Positions 13,982 through 21,518 of a stretch of 36,013 nucleotides of DNA are shown here, piece by piece. The notes beneath the pieces were generated by a model. The model searched no databases. It had not been told where the DNA came from and was given only the letters and a program-made list of their open reading frames with translations. The stretch's first letter is position 1. Every line of letters starts with the position of its first letter. The DNA is from Lachnospiraceae bacterium (GTDB lineage Bacteria; Bacillota; Clostridia; Lachnospirales; Lachnospiraceae), in contig JAFXQK010000003.1 in the NCBI GenBank assembly GCA_017527205.1, positions 1-36,013 of the forward strand, written 5' to 3'. The position numbers were made by a program, and so were the translations under genes.

Positions 13982-16067
13982 GGTTAGTCAAGTAATAAGA
14001 TTAAAGGTTCTATTCAGTTTGGTGATGCTTTTGATGGTTGTGCTGGCACCTACCCTGTACGCGAAGGCTGACATGGATTTGAGCGCTGATGCAGTCTATC
14101 AGGCGATGATGGCGAAACAGACGGAATATCCTGAAGGCATGCCCTGGACGAATGCAGACACCTATAACTGGTATGCGTTTAAGGAATACTCCGTGTACTA
14201 CACGGGTGGATGTGCGGCTTTTGCGGCGATCTTGAGTGACGCAGCATTTGGAGATCTCCCTGCAAGGCAATTGAATGAAAAGTTCTTTGACGCCATTCGC
14301 CCGGGTGACATTCTGCGATTTCGTGATGGCCTGCCGACGGAACATTCCGTGATCGTTTTGAAGAAATATGACGATCATGTTGTTGTGGCGGAAGGTAATT
14401 ACAATTCCTCGATCCATTGGGGACGCGAGATGACGAAAACCGAGATAGATGGCGGGGAGTTGTCATATATCATTACGAGATATCCCACGGATCCGATCGA
14501 GCATCATTATGAGCTTTATTCGAAAAATGGTAATCAGGTGACGCTGAAATGTTCTGACTGTGGGCTGAAGAAGGTTTTAACCATTCCCGGAAGTGATACG
14601 CTTTTGTATTACATGAAGGGCACAGTAGGTTGGTATCCTTATTCTGGAGAAACTTGGAACCTGGAAAAGGGAGGGATAGTCTATACCTATAGTTTTTTTG
14701 TTAAACCAGGGGGATCCTTGCAATCTGTCCAATTTGACGCAGAGACCGTTAGCTGTGAAATTGCTGATGGTACGGTTGCACAGTTTACGGATGGAACAAC
14801 TTATGTGCAGTCTAAATCAATGGGTGTTCAGGCTGTTGGAAGTGGATCGACAACCTTAACGATTCGTTCCATTTATGATGACAATAAGGTCTTGTTTACC
14901 GTGAACATTCATGTCTCTGGCATTCCTAAGTTAAAGGGGACGGTTACGATTTCCGGTGAGACAATGGTTGGAGAAACCTTGACGGCAAGCATTGCGGACA
15001 CAAATAATACGGGAACGTTAAAATATGAATGGTGGAGATCCTTTGATGATCAAAATTTGACGAAGATAGGGGAAGGATTAACCTATCAGCTGAAGGATGC
15101 GGAAATCGGTGCGAGAATCTTTTTGAGAGTCTCTAGCTCCGTAGAGGAGGATTTTCTGTGGCAACAAACGGCTACCTTGGTTGAAAAGAAGGCAGAGCCT
15201 GCACTTTTCAAACTTGCAGGCGCCAGCATGAACCTGGGGAACTCCTTGGACATGCTCTTCCTCATCAATAAGACGGACATAACGGAGACGGACTGCTATG
15301 CGACCATTACGAAAAAGAACGCGAACAAGGCAGACACCGTGAAGACATACCAGTTCTCGGAATGGTACACCTACGGCCCGTATTACCTGCTGCAGTATGA
15401 CAAGCTGACCGCGATGGAGATGAACGACATGTTTTATGTTCAGGTGTTCCATAAGGACGGAACGCCCGCGAGCGAGTGCTATGAGGACAGCGTTGCGGAT
15501 TATGCGCTGAGGGGATTTGACGAGCTGCCTGAGGCTGAAAAGAGGCTCAGCGCGGATCTTCTATTCTATGGGGCCGCCGCACAGAAGACATTTGGTTACG
15601 ACATGGAACACCTGGTGAGTGACCGCATGACGGACGCGCAGAAGGCATATGGGACGGTAAGTGTCAGCGGAGAGAACAAGAAGGAAGACAAGACTTATCC
15701 GCATTACGCTGGAACAAGCCTCGACCTTCAAAGCAGGATCCAGTTCTACCTGTTCTTTAACGACATACCGCATGACGGATATGCGAAGATCAGCTTTACG
15801 AACCACAACGGAACGAAGGTAGAAAGTACCGTGGCGGGAAGCGACTACCTGGTGGCAAGCGCTACCATGAGCGTCATCGCGGTAAATGAACTGACGATAC
15901 CGGATGCAAGAAAGCTGGTGACCTGCGAGGTATATGACAAGGACGGCAACCTTCTTGACAGCGTGACGGACAGCATAGAGTCGTACGTGTTCAGAGGAAC
16001 GACGGGAGAGATTGACGAGGCTGTTTTGAAGTTTGCGGATTCGGCTTACAATTATTTCCATCCGTAA
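13962..16067 (+). CDS. Secreted papain-fold (NlpC/P60- or CHAP-like) protein with Ig-like modules and shared C-terminal module (701 aa)
   Basis: The ATG lies inside the end of the maturase gene, with GGAGG ~10 bases before it. The signal peptide covers residues 1-~35 (VLFSLVMLLMVVLAPTLYAKA). Residues ~40-180 look like a papain-fold amidase or peptidase: a candidate catalytic cysteine in YYTGGCAAFAAILSD, the RPGDILRFRDG strand typical of NlpC/P60 and CHAP domains, and a candidate histidine in EHSVIVL. A short C-x-x-C segment (CSDCGLKK) and an Ig-like region follow, homologous to those in the protein at 7283, then a second Ig-like stretch (GTVTISGETMVGETLTAS) and the shared module. The enzyme class is inferred from motifs. 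It could act on cell-wall peptides or process the modified peptide outside the cell; neither is shown. Confidence 0.78.
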   Translation: MKHESCKVSQVIRLKVLFSLVMLLMVVLAPTLYAKADMDLSADAVYQAMMAKQTEYPEGMPWTNADTYNWYAFKEYSVYYTGGCAAFAAILSDAAFGDLPARQLNEKFFDAIRPGDILRFRDGLPTEHSVIVLKKYDDHVVVAEGNYNSSIHWGREMTKTEIDGGELSYIITRYPTDPIEHHYELYSKNGNQVTLKCSDCGLKKVLTIPGSDTLLYYMKGTVGWYPYSGETWNLEKGGIVYTYSFFVKPGGSLQSVQFDAETVSCEIADGTVAQFTDGTTYVQSKSMGVQAVGSGSTTLTIRSIYDDNKVLFTVNIHVSGIPKLKGTVTISGETMVGETLTASIADTNNTGTLKYEWWRSFDDQNLTKIGEGLTYQLKDAEIGARIFLRVSSSVEEDFLWQQTATLVEKKAEPALFKLAGASMNLGNSLDMLFLINKTDITETDCYATITKKNANKADTVKTYQFSEWYTYGPYYLLQYDKLTAMEMNDMFYVQVFHKDGTPASECYEDSVADYALRGFDELPEAEKRLSADLLFYGAAAQKTFGYDMEHLVSDRMTDAQKAYGTVSVSGENKKEDKTYPHYAGTSLDLQSRIQFYLFFNDIPHDGYAKISFTNHNGTKVESTVAGSDYLVASATMSVIAVNELTIPDARKLVTCEVYDKDGNLLDSVTDSIESYVFRGTTGEIDEAVLKFADSAYNYFHP
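15207..16064 (+). repeat. Shared C-terminal module, copy in the papain-fold protein
   Basis: Nearly identical in DNA to the copy at 6181-7044 over long stretches (for example TITKKNANKADTVKTY) and to the fragment at 1-383. It ends at YFHP directly before the TAA. Confidence 0.9.
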
Positions 16068-16101
16068 AACTGACTTATAAAATGTTGTAGATAGATGTAA
16101 G

Positions 16102-16139
16102 AAACTGCCTTGGAATGTTACGGTTCCAAGGCAGTTTTA
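16102..16139 (+). terminator. Family-type intrinsic terminator, copy 4
   Basis: AAACTGCCTTGGAA (16102-16115) pairs with TTCCAAGGCAGTTT (16124-16137) and a T-rich end follows. It separates the surface protein genes from the polysaccharide operon. Confidence 0.92.
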
Positions 16140-16196
16140 TCATAGCAACCAATGATTTTCAAAAGGAAAACTATGATCAATAGATCTTGTAAAGGG

Positions 16197-16225
16197 TTGC
16201 ATAAAAGCATAATTTATGGTATTCT
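16197..16225 (+). promoter_or_regulatory. Promoter of the polysaccharide operon
   Basis: TTGCAT at 16197-16202, a 17-base spacer and TATTCT at 16220-16225, preceded by TGG (16217-16219). It has the same TTGCnn-N17 extended -10 form as the promoters at 515 and 7154, which suggests the operon and the surface protein genes are read by the same sigma factor under similar control. Confidence 0.6.
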
Positions 16226-16276
16226 CACTATGGTTCATTATGTCTAATTATGCGTATTCGCAGGAAGAAGGGTAAT

Positions 16277-16540
16277 ATGAAATTAAAAGATGGCGTGATC
16301 GTACAAGAAATGGATGATAGAGTTGTTTTGATTGATGCTAGTTCTAGAGAAGATCGTTTTCAGGGGATTATAAATATGAATCGTACGGCAGCTTATATTG
16401 CACAGCTTCTGGAGAAAGAAACGACCAAAGAGGAGATTGTAAAGGCTTTGACGGATAAATATGACGTGTCTTCCGAAATTGCCGATGCAAATGCGCAGAA
16501 GGTGATTGATCAGTTTCATAAAGTCGGTTTGTTGATGTAA
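16277..16540 (+). CDS. PqqD-like peptide-recognition protein (87 aa)
   Basis: The start at 16277 is chosen because AGGAAGAAGG (16262-16271) lies just before it; an upstream in-frame ATG at 16250 has no such site. The protein has the PqqD pattern throughout: a short N-terminal beta part (DGVIVQEMDDRVVLIDA), then NMNRTAAYIAQLLEKETTKEEIV, A-L-x-x-x-Y-D-V and a final LI/VDQFHKVGLL helix. PqqD-family proteins bind leader peptides and present them to radical SAM maturases; stand-alone copies are also found in polysaccharide loci, where their role is unclear. Here it opens the polysaccharide operon and lies ~2.3 kb from a radical SAM maturase and ~3.7 kb from a candidate precursor, so it may serve that peptide. 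The link is inferred. Confidence 0.85.
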   Translation: MKLKDGVIVQEMDDRVVLIDASSREDRFQGIINMNRTAAYIAQLLEKETTKEEIVKALTDKYDVSSEIADANAQKVIDQFHKVGLLM

Positions 16541-16555
16541 GGAGTTAAGCGTACG

Positions 16556-17401
16556 GTGGAAATAGTTATCCTTATAGTTTGTCTATTCATATTCTCACTG
16601 GTTGCAGTTGGCTTTCTTAAGCATCCTCAATCGGTATATAGAGATCAACCGGAAGAAAAGAATCCTTTCGAGGGAAAAAAAGTGCAATTCGTTGAGAGTG
16701 AAGCGGATAAAGTTAATGCAGATGGTGTAAGAGGCCATTTGGAGAGCATTGGTACGATAGAAATAAAAAGGAATGGATATGACATCTTCTGTAAAAGATT
16801 TCTTGATGTTATCTTGAGCTTTTTCGGTCTTGTGCTACTATCCCCTATTTTTCTTATCGTTAGCATATTGATTGTGATTGATGATCCAGGGCCGATTATG
16901 TTTTCTCAGAAAAGGGTTGGTAAAAACAAGCAGTTTTTCCGGCTACATAAGTTTCGCAGCATGAAGATGTCAACGCCTAAAGAAGTTCCTACACACATGC
17001 TTGCTCATCCACAGTCTTACATTACGCGTGTCGGAAGAATTCTTCGCAAGACCAGTCTTGATGAGCTTCCACAGTTATGGGACATTTTGATCGGAAACAT
17101 GAGCATCATTGGACCAAGACCTGCGCTTTGGAATCAAGATTTATTGACAGCGGAGCGAGATAAGTATTTTGCCAACGAATGCAGGCCGGGACTTACGGGA
17201 TGGGCACAGATCAATGGCAGGGATGAAATAGAGATTCCTGACAAGGCGAAATTAGACGGGGAATATGTAAAGAAATTGCAGGCAGGTGGTTTACAAGCAT
17301 TCCTGTTTGACTGCAAATGCTTTTTTGGAACGATACTTCCCGTCGCAAGAAGAGAAGGAATCGTGGAAGGAAATAATGAGATTCAGAGGCATAAGAAATG
17401 A
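16556..17401 (+). CDS. Initiating sugar-phosphate transferase (polyprenyl-phosphate glycosyl-1-phosphate transferase), 281 aa
   Basis: GTG start, 15 bases after the preceding stop, with GGAG at 16541. An N-terminal membrane segment (IVILIVCLFIFSLVAVGFL) is followed by a charged linker and then the bacterial sugar transferase domain: membrane re-entrant helix FLDVILSFFGLVLLSPIF, PIMFSQKRVG, LHKFRSM, RKTSLDELPQLWDIL, GNMSIIGPRPAL and RPGLTGWAQINGRDE. All the usual catalytic-region motifs are intact. It transfers a sugar phosphate from a UDP-sugar to undecaprenyl phosphate at the inner face of the membrane, the first step of the repeat unit made by the following genes. The sugar (often galactose, glucose or N-acetyl sugar) cannot be told from sequence. 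Confidence 0.92.
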   Translation: MEIVILIVCLFIFSLVAVGFLKHPQSVYRDQPEEKNPFEGKKVQFVESEADKVNADGVRGHLESIGTIEIKRNGYDIFCKRFLDVILSFFGLVLLSPIFLIVSILIVIDDPGPIMFSQKRVGKNKQFFRLHKFRSMKMSTPKEVPTHMLAHPQSYITRVGRILRKTSLDELPQLWDILIGNMSIIGPRPALWNQDLLTAERDKYFANECRPGLTGWAQINGRDEIEIPDKAKLDGEYVKKLQAGGLQAFLFDCKCFFGTILPVARREGIVEGNNEIQRHKK

Positions 17402-17431
17402 AAAGGAGTTTGCCAGATAAGGGGACAAGAA

Positions 17432-18268
17432 ATGTATGATGATACAAAGGTTTCAGTGCTTATGTCGGTGTACGTCAATGAGAATCAGGATCATTTAAGG
17501 AAAGCCATTAACAGCATTCTTGAAAAACAAACTCAAAAGCCAGATGAATTTGTACTAGTATGTGACGGACCTTTGACGGAAAGCCTGGAAGCAGTAATAG
17601 ATTCGTATTACAAGCAGTATCAAGACAAGTTTAAGATTGTCAGGATGGAAGAAAATCAAGGCCTGGGAAAAGCATTATGTTATGGATTGTCAAATTGTTC
17701 CAATGAAATCATAATAAGGGCAGACAGCGATGACATATGTATTCCGGAACGGATTGAAATTCAGGTTAACTATTTGGAGGAACATCTGGAAATCGCAGCA
17801 GTAAGCTCCTATGTGGATGAATTTGATGAGGATTGGAATGCTCCCAAGAACTTAAAAACCCTTCCTTTGGAGCCAAAACAGCTTGCAAAAATGGTTAAGT
17901 TTAGAAACCCCTTGAACCACATGGCAGTTGCATTTCGCAAGAGTGCGGTACTTGACGTGGGCTCTTATAGACATAGGCCATGTATAGAAGATTATGATCT
18001 TTGGGCAAGACTGGTGGCGAAAGGGTATCGGCTGGCCAACATTGATAAAGTTCTTGTACATGCAAGGGTTGGAAATGGCATGATTGAACGCAGGTCTAAC
18101 AAACAATATATTACTAGTTGGCGTATGCTTAACAAAGACATGTTAAGCGCAAAGATGATCAATGGAGCAGAATACATACGAAACATGTTTGCCATACGAT
18201 GTTTTATTTACATGCCAAAAGGCATGAAGGAATTGCTATATAAATGTGTATTAAGGAAAGAGAGTTAG
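17432..18268 (+). CDS. Family 2 glycosyltransferase (278 aa)
   Basis: GT-A fold, family GT2: KVSVLMSVYVNEN at the start, the ENQGLGKAL motif and the metal-binding D-S-D-D at residues 98-101. Later ED/W positions (CIEDYDLWARL) provide the probable catalytic base region. It has no membrane segments, so it should act on the cytoplasmic side of the membrane, adding a sugar to the lipid-linked repeat unit. GGGGA precedes the ATG. The gene overlaps the 5' end of the next frame by 25 bases if that gene starts at 18244. Donor and acceptor are unknown. Confidence 0.92.
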   Translation: MYDDTKVSVLMSVYVNENQDHLRKAINSILEKQTQKPDEFVLVCDGPLTESLEAVIDSYYKQYQDKFKIVRMEENQGLGKALCYGLSNCSNEIIIRADSDDICIPERIEIQVNYLEEHLEIAAVSSYVDEFDEDWNAPKNLKTLPLEPKQLAKMVKFRNPLNHMAVAFRKSAVLDVGSYRHRPCIEDYDLWARLVAKGYRLANIDKVLVHARVGNGMIERRSNKQYITSWRMLNKDMLSAKMINGAEYIRNMFAIRCFIYMPKGMKELLYKCVLRKES

Positions 18269-19098
18269 TGCTTGGCATGAATCAGATACAGAGTAAGTTG
18301 CTGGAAATGATGGAGTGGTTCCATCAGTTTTGTGTAGAAAACGACCTGAGATATTATGCATTGGGCGGGACGATGCTTGGTGCAAAAAGACATGAGGGAT
18401 TTATCCCTTGGGATGATGACATTGATTTAGGCATGCCAAGGAGTGATTATCAGAAATTGGAAAGCATCATGAAATCCATGGGGGCATCTAGATATGTTTT
18501 AGAGACGCCGAATACTACTGCATCAGATTACTTTTATCCATATGCCAAGCTTTATGATACCACGACAACACTGATCGAGAACCTAAAATATCGGATTATA
18601 AGAGGCGTTTTCATTGACATATTCCCGTTAGATGGTTTGGGGGAGAGCCTGGAGGAAGCCGAGAACAATTATAAAAAGGTTGAGCGAAAGAGAAACCTAT
18701 TGCTGATGAAGACTAGTGGCATCAGGAAGGGAAGGAGTTTTTACAAAAATCTTTCCGTCATACTTGCAAAATTTCTTCCGGTTAATGAAAAAAAACTACT
18801 GCATGAGGTTGCCGAAAAGGCAAATGTTTTTTCCTTTGATGAAGTGGCATATGGAGGAAATGCGTTAGGAGCATGGCGGTTTAAGGAAATTATGCCGACA
18901 CGGTTCATGGGGAAACCGAAGCTTTATCATTTTGAAAGTATACAAATCTTTGGCGCTGAACATGCAGACGAGTATTTGACTAAATTGTATGGCGATTGGA
19001 GACAGCTGCCACCAGAGGAAAAACGCATAACACATCATGATTTTGTGGAGTGCGATTTAGCCCATTCGTGGTTGGAACGGGATACAAAAAATCTTTGA
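18244..19098 (+). CDS. LicD-family phosphotransferase (284 aa)
   Basis: The LicD signature is complete: LLEMMEWFHQFCVENDLRY, then YALGGTMLGAKRHEGFIPWDDDIDLGMPR, with the metal-binding D57-D59 and D61. LicD/fukutin-type enzymes transfer a phospho-alcohol, such as phosphocholine or phosphoglycerol, from a CDP-linked donor to a glycan. The next gene encodes a cytidylyltransferase of the type that makes CDP-glycerol, so phosphoglycerol is the more likely group here (inference). The start is uncertain: 18244 overlaps the previous gene, while the ATG at 18277 has AAGGAAAGAGAG ~12 bases upstream and would give 273 aa. There is no signal peptide; it should be cytoplasmic. Confidence 0.92.
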   Translation: MCIKERELVLGMNQIQSKLLEMMEWFHQFCVENDLRYYALGGTMLGAKRHEGFIPWDDDIDLGMPRSDYQKLESIMKSMGASRYVLETPNTTASDYFYPYAKLYDTTTTLIENLKYRIIRGVFIDIFPLDGLGESLEEAENNYKKVERKRNLLLMKTSGIRKGRSFYKNLSVILAKFLPVNEKKLLHEVAEKANVFSFDEVAYGGNALGAWRFKEIMPTRFMGKPKLYHFESIQIFGAEHADEYLTKLYGDWRQLPPEEKRITHHDFVECDLAHSWLERDTKNL

Positions 19099-19109
19099 GG
19101 AGTACAAGG

Positions 19110-19508
19110 ATGAAGAGAGTCATTACCTATGGGACTTTTGATCTTCTACATTATGGTCACATTAACCTGTTAAGAAGGGCAAAAGCGCTTGGTGATTATT
19201 TAATTGTCGCGCTGTCGACGGATGAGTTTAATAGGGTGGAAAAGAATAAAACCTGTTACTTTTCATACGAACAGAGGAAGTCGCTGTTAGAGGCGATTCG
19301 ATACGTGGATTTAGTGATTCCGGAAGAGAATTGGGAGCAGAAGCGAACGGATGTCAAGGAGTATCATATCAATACTTTTGTGATAGGTGATGATTGGAAA
19401 GGAAAGTTTGATTTTCTTAAGGAAGAGGGCGTAGATGTTGTTTATTTGACCAGAACGCCTGAGATCAGTAGTAGCCAAATTAAGTCGGATTTGGGTGGAA
19501 ATTCATGA
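19110..19508 (+). CDS. Glycerol-3-phosphate cytidylyltransferase-like enzyme (132 aa)
   Basis: GAGGAG (19097-19102) fixes the start at 19110; an in-frame upstream extension from 19050 runs inside licD and is rejected. The nucleotidyltransferase signature H-x-G-H is present as HYGH at residues 14-17, in the context TYGTFDLLHYGHINLLRRAK, and the second motif R-T-x-x-[IV]-S-S-S is present as RTPEISSSQIK. Length and motifs match the TagD/GCT group, which makes CDP-glycerol from CTP and glycerol-3-phosphate. Related enzymes use other small phospho-alcohols, so the substrate is probable, not certain. It is the likely donor-maker for the LicD protein directly upstream. Confidence 0.88.
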   Translation: MKRVITYGTFDLLHYGHINLLRRAKALGDYLIVALSTDEFNRVEKNKTCYFSYEQRKSLLEAIRYVDLVIPEENWEQKRTDVKEYHINTFVIGDDWKGKFDFLKEEGVDVVYLTRTPEISSSQIKSDLGGNS

Positions 19509-20368
19509 TAAAAGCGGTAATTAGGGGGGGATTGGGAAACCAACTGTTTCAATATGCATCTGCCTATGCATTGGCGAAAAGATTAAATCAAACACTTGCT
19601 TTGGACATTTCCTTTTTCCCAAAACAGACATTAAGGGGATATAAGCTGGAACAGTTTCAAATAGAGGAGCATGATGTCTGCGATCATGGTGATGGCCTGT
19701 TAGAAAAGATTTATAAGAATAAATATTTTAATGGCATTGTCAGGAGATCGGGGATCACGCAGTTACCAATTCGAAACGGAATCTATTTTATTGATCCGGC
19801 AGGTGGTTACGCAGAACGATTTTTTTCCATTCAAGCCCCAAACGTTTTGCTAAATGGATATTTTCAAAGTGAAGAGTATTTTGAAGAATATCGTTCCGAT
19901 CTGTGTAGACAGCTTGTGCCAAAATATGAAGCAGATAGGGAAACTAATGAAATACTACAAGAGATTCAGACTTCTAACGCGGTAGCCGTTCATGTAAGAC
20001 ATGGTGATTTTGAAAAGGATTACTCAAAATATCATTATATCTTGGATGAGACATATTATATGAATGCACTGTCTGAGATGAGGGTAAAAGTGGAGAATCC
20101 TTCTTACTTTTGCTTTTCTGATGACATAGAGTGGGTTAAGGAACATTTTAGTGAGCTTACAAGTGCAAGATTTGTTTCCTTACATACGACTCATCCTGAT
20201 ATAGATGAGTTGATGCTTATGAAGCATTGTAAGCATATTATTACGGCAAACAGTACCTTTTCATGGTGGGCCGCCTGGTTAAATGAGAATAAAGATGCAA
20301 CCATTATTGTTCCCAATAAGGCGTATGGTAATAGTCACATGATTCCAAAAACATGGATGAAAATATAG
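19505..20368 (+). CDS. GT11 family alpha-1,2-fucosyltransferase-type enzyme (287 aa)
   Basis: Starts at an ATGA overlap with the preceding stop, so translation is coupled. The N-terminus IRGGLGNQLFQYASAYALAKR is the hallmark of GT11, and the donor-binding motif is present as HVRHGDF (residues 163-169; the family usually has H-x-R-R-G-D-[YF], so the second arginine is replaced by histidine). The C-terminal ITANSTFSWWAAWLNEN motif is also intact. GT11 enzymes transfer fucose from GDP-fucose, most often in alpha-1,2 linkage to galactose, but some bacterial members use other 6-deoxy sugars. No GDP-fucose synthesis genes are in the window, so the donor would have to come from elsewhere in the genome. 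Confidence 0.9.
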   Translation: MIKAVIRGGLGNQLFQYASAYALAKRLNQTLALDISFFPKQTLRGYKLEQFQIEEHDVCDHGDGLLEKIYKNKYFNGIVRRSGITQLPIRNGIYFIDPAGGYAERFFSIQAPNVLLNGYFQSEEYFEEYRSDLCRQLVPKYEADRETNEILQEIQTSNAVAVHVRHGDFEKDYSKYHYILDETYYMNALSEMRVKVENPSYFCFSDDIEWVKEHFSELTSARFVSLHTTHPDIDELMLMKHCKHIITANSTFSWWAAWLNENKDATIIVPNKAYGNSHMIPKTWMKI

Positions 20369-20390
20369 TGTTGCAAGGAGATGCAATAGC

Positions 20391-21509
20391 TTGAAAATAA
20401 TAGAGATCATGGATAATCTGAGTGTCGCCGGAGGAGTGAACAGTTTTGTTTACGATCTGTGCTTTGCCATAAAGGAACAAGGCAGCGACGTGACATTGAT
20501 TGCCATTATGAAAAACCGGGGAACGACGAATCAACAGGTGGAGAAGCTTCAGCGGAAAGGCATCAAGGTTATTTGTCTAGGTGCAAAAAATAAATTAGAT
20601 GCAATATTGCATTATGTAAAAATATTACGCCGTCAGTTGGTGGAATTGTCGAATGGAGATCAAACGATATGTAACCTGCACTTGAAGCTGGGCGTATTAA
20701 TGGGATGTCTGGCGGGATTTGGATTGAAGAATCTACAATTAGTTGAGACATATCATTCCTTATACAGTCATTATTGGCTTCAGAATTTTGTGCTTCAAAG
20801 CCGCATAAAAAAATTTATTGCGTGTTCTAAGAGTGCAATGGAAGAGATGGAAAAGAGATTTTGCTTTTCCAAAAAGAAACTGACTTATGTATCCAATGGA
20901 GTGAATCGGGATTTCTTGCTTTCAAAGAAGTTGGAATATTCGGCAAAGGAATTTATTGACGTCATTTCTATTGGGCGATTTACTGATCAAAAGAATTTCG
21001 GGCTGACGGCGGAAGCGTTTTCGAAGTTATGTTCAGAACAAATCAGATACTCCATAATTGGTGAGGGAGTGCAAAAGGAACAGATAGTCAATGCATGTAA
21101 TGGTAACGCGTATATATCCATAAAACCGCCAATGGAAAGAGATGAAATCATTCAGGTATTATCTCAGGCGGATCTTTTAGTGATGCCATCCCTTTGGGAA
21201 GGCTTGTCCATTTTGCTTCTGGAGGCAATGACCATCGGGACGCCTCTTATGTTGTCGGACATAGCTTCTTTTACGGATACGTTATCGGAAAAACCGCTAG
21301 AGCAAGGCGAGACATGGCGAATTTGTAAGTGGGGATTTCTAATTAGCAATTCTTCAGAAAATGGTTATGGGGAAGCATTGAAGTATTATGCGGAACATAA
21401 GGAATTAAGGAAGACATTTTCAGAGAATGTAATGAAGCTGTCCGTGCAATATGGAATCGACAAAACGGCGGCTAAATATCTAGATATTTTTAAGACGATG
21501 TTTAACTAG
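20391..21509 (+). CDS. Family 4 glycosyltransferase (372 aa)
   Basis: The TTG start at 20391 is supported by AAGGAG at 20375-20380 and by the fit of KIIEIMDNLSVAGGVNSFVY to the usual GT4 N-terminus; the next ATG (20409) would cut into it. A GT-B enzyme: the C-terminal half has IGRFTDQKNFGL, IIGEGVQKEQI and the catalytic E-x7-E at E270 and E278 (WEGLSILLLEAM). It is cytoplasmic and adds a sugar, with retention, to the lipid-linked unit. Specificity cannot be predicted. The final IDKTAAKYLDIF is typical of EPS-cluster GT4 enzymes. Confidence 0.92.
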   Translation: MKIIEIMDNLSVAGGVNSFVYDLCFAIKEQGSDVTLIAIMKNRGTTNQQVEKLQRKGIKVICLGAKNKLDAILHYVKILRRQLVELSNGDQTICNLHLKLGVLMGCLAGFGLKNLQLVETYHSLYSHYWLQNFVLQSRIKKFIACSKSAMEEMEKRFCFSKKKLTYVSNGVNRDFLLSKKLEYSAKEFIDVISIGRFTDQKNFGLTAEAFSKLCSEQIRYSIIGEGVQKEQIVNACNGNAYISIKPPMERDEIIQVLSQADLLVMPSLWEGLSILLLEAMTIGTPLMLSDIASFTDTLSEKPLEQGETWRICKWGFLISNSSENGYGEALKYYAEHKELRKTFSENVMKLSVQYGIDKTAAKYLDIFKTMFN

Positions 21510-21518
21510 AGGTATAAC

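Noticed and set aside
1..16067. Sortase, PEP-CTERM or other known C-terminal sorting signal in the surface proteins
   Set aside because: All the proteins end in YFHP or YFHP[TS]N with no LPXTG, no hydrophobic tail and no basic end.
16250..16276. Upstream start for the PqqD-like protein (ATG at 16250)
   Set aside because: It lies only 25 bases after the -10 box with no ribosome site; 16277 has AGGAAGAAGG at the right distance.
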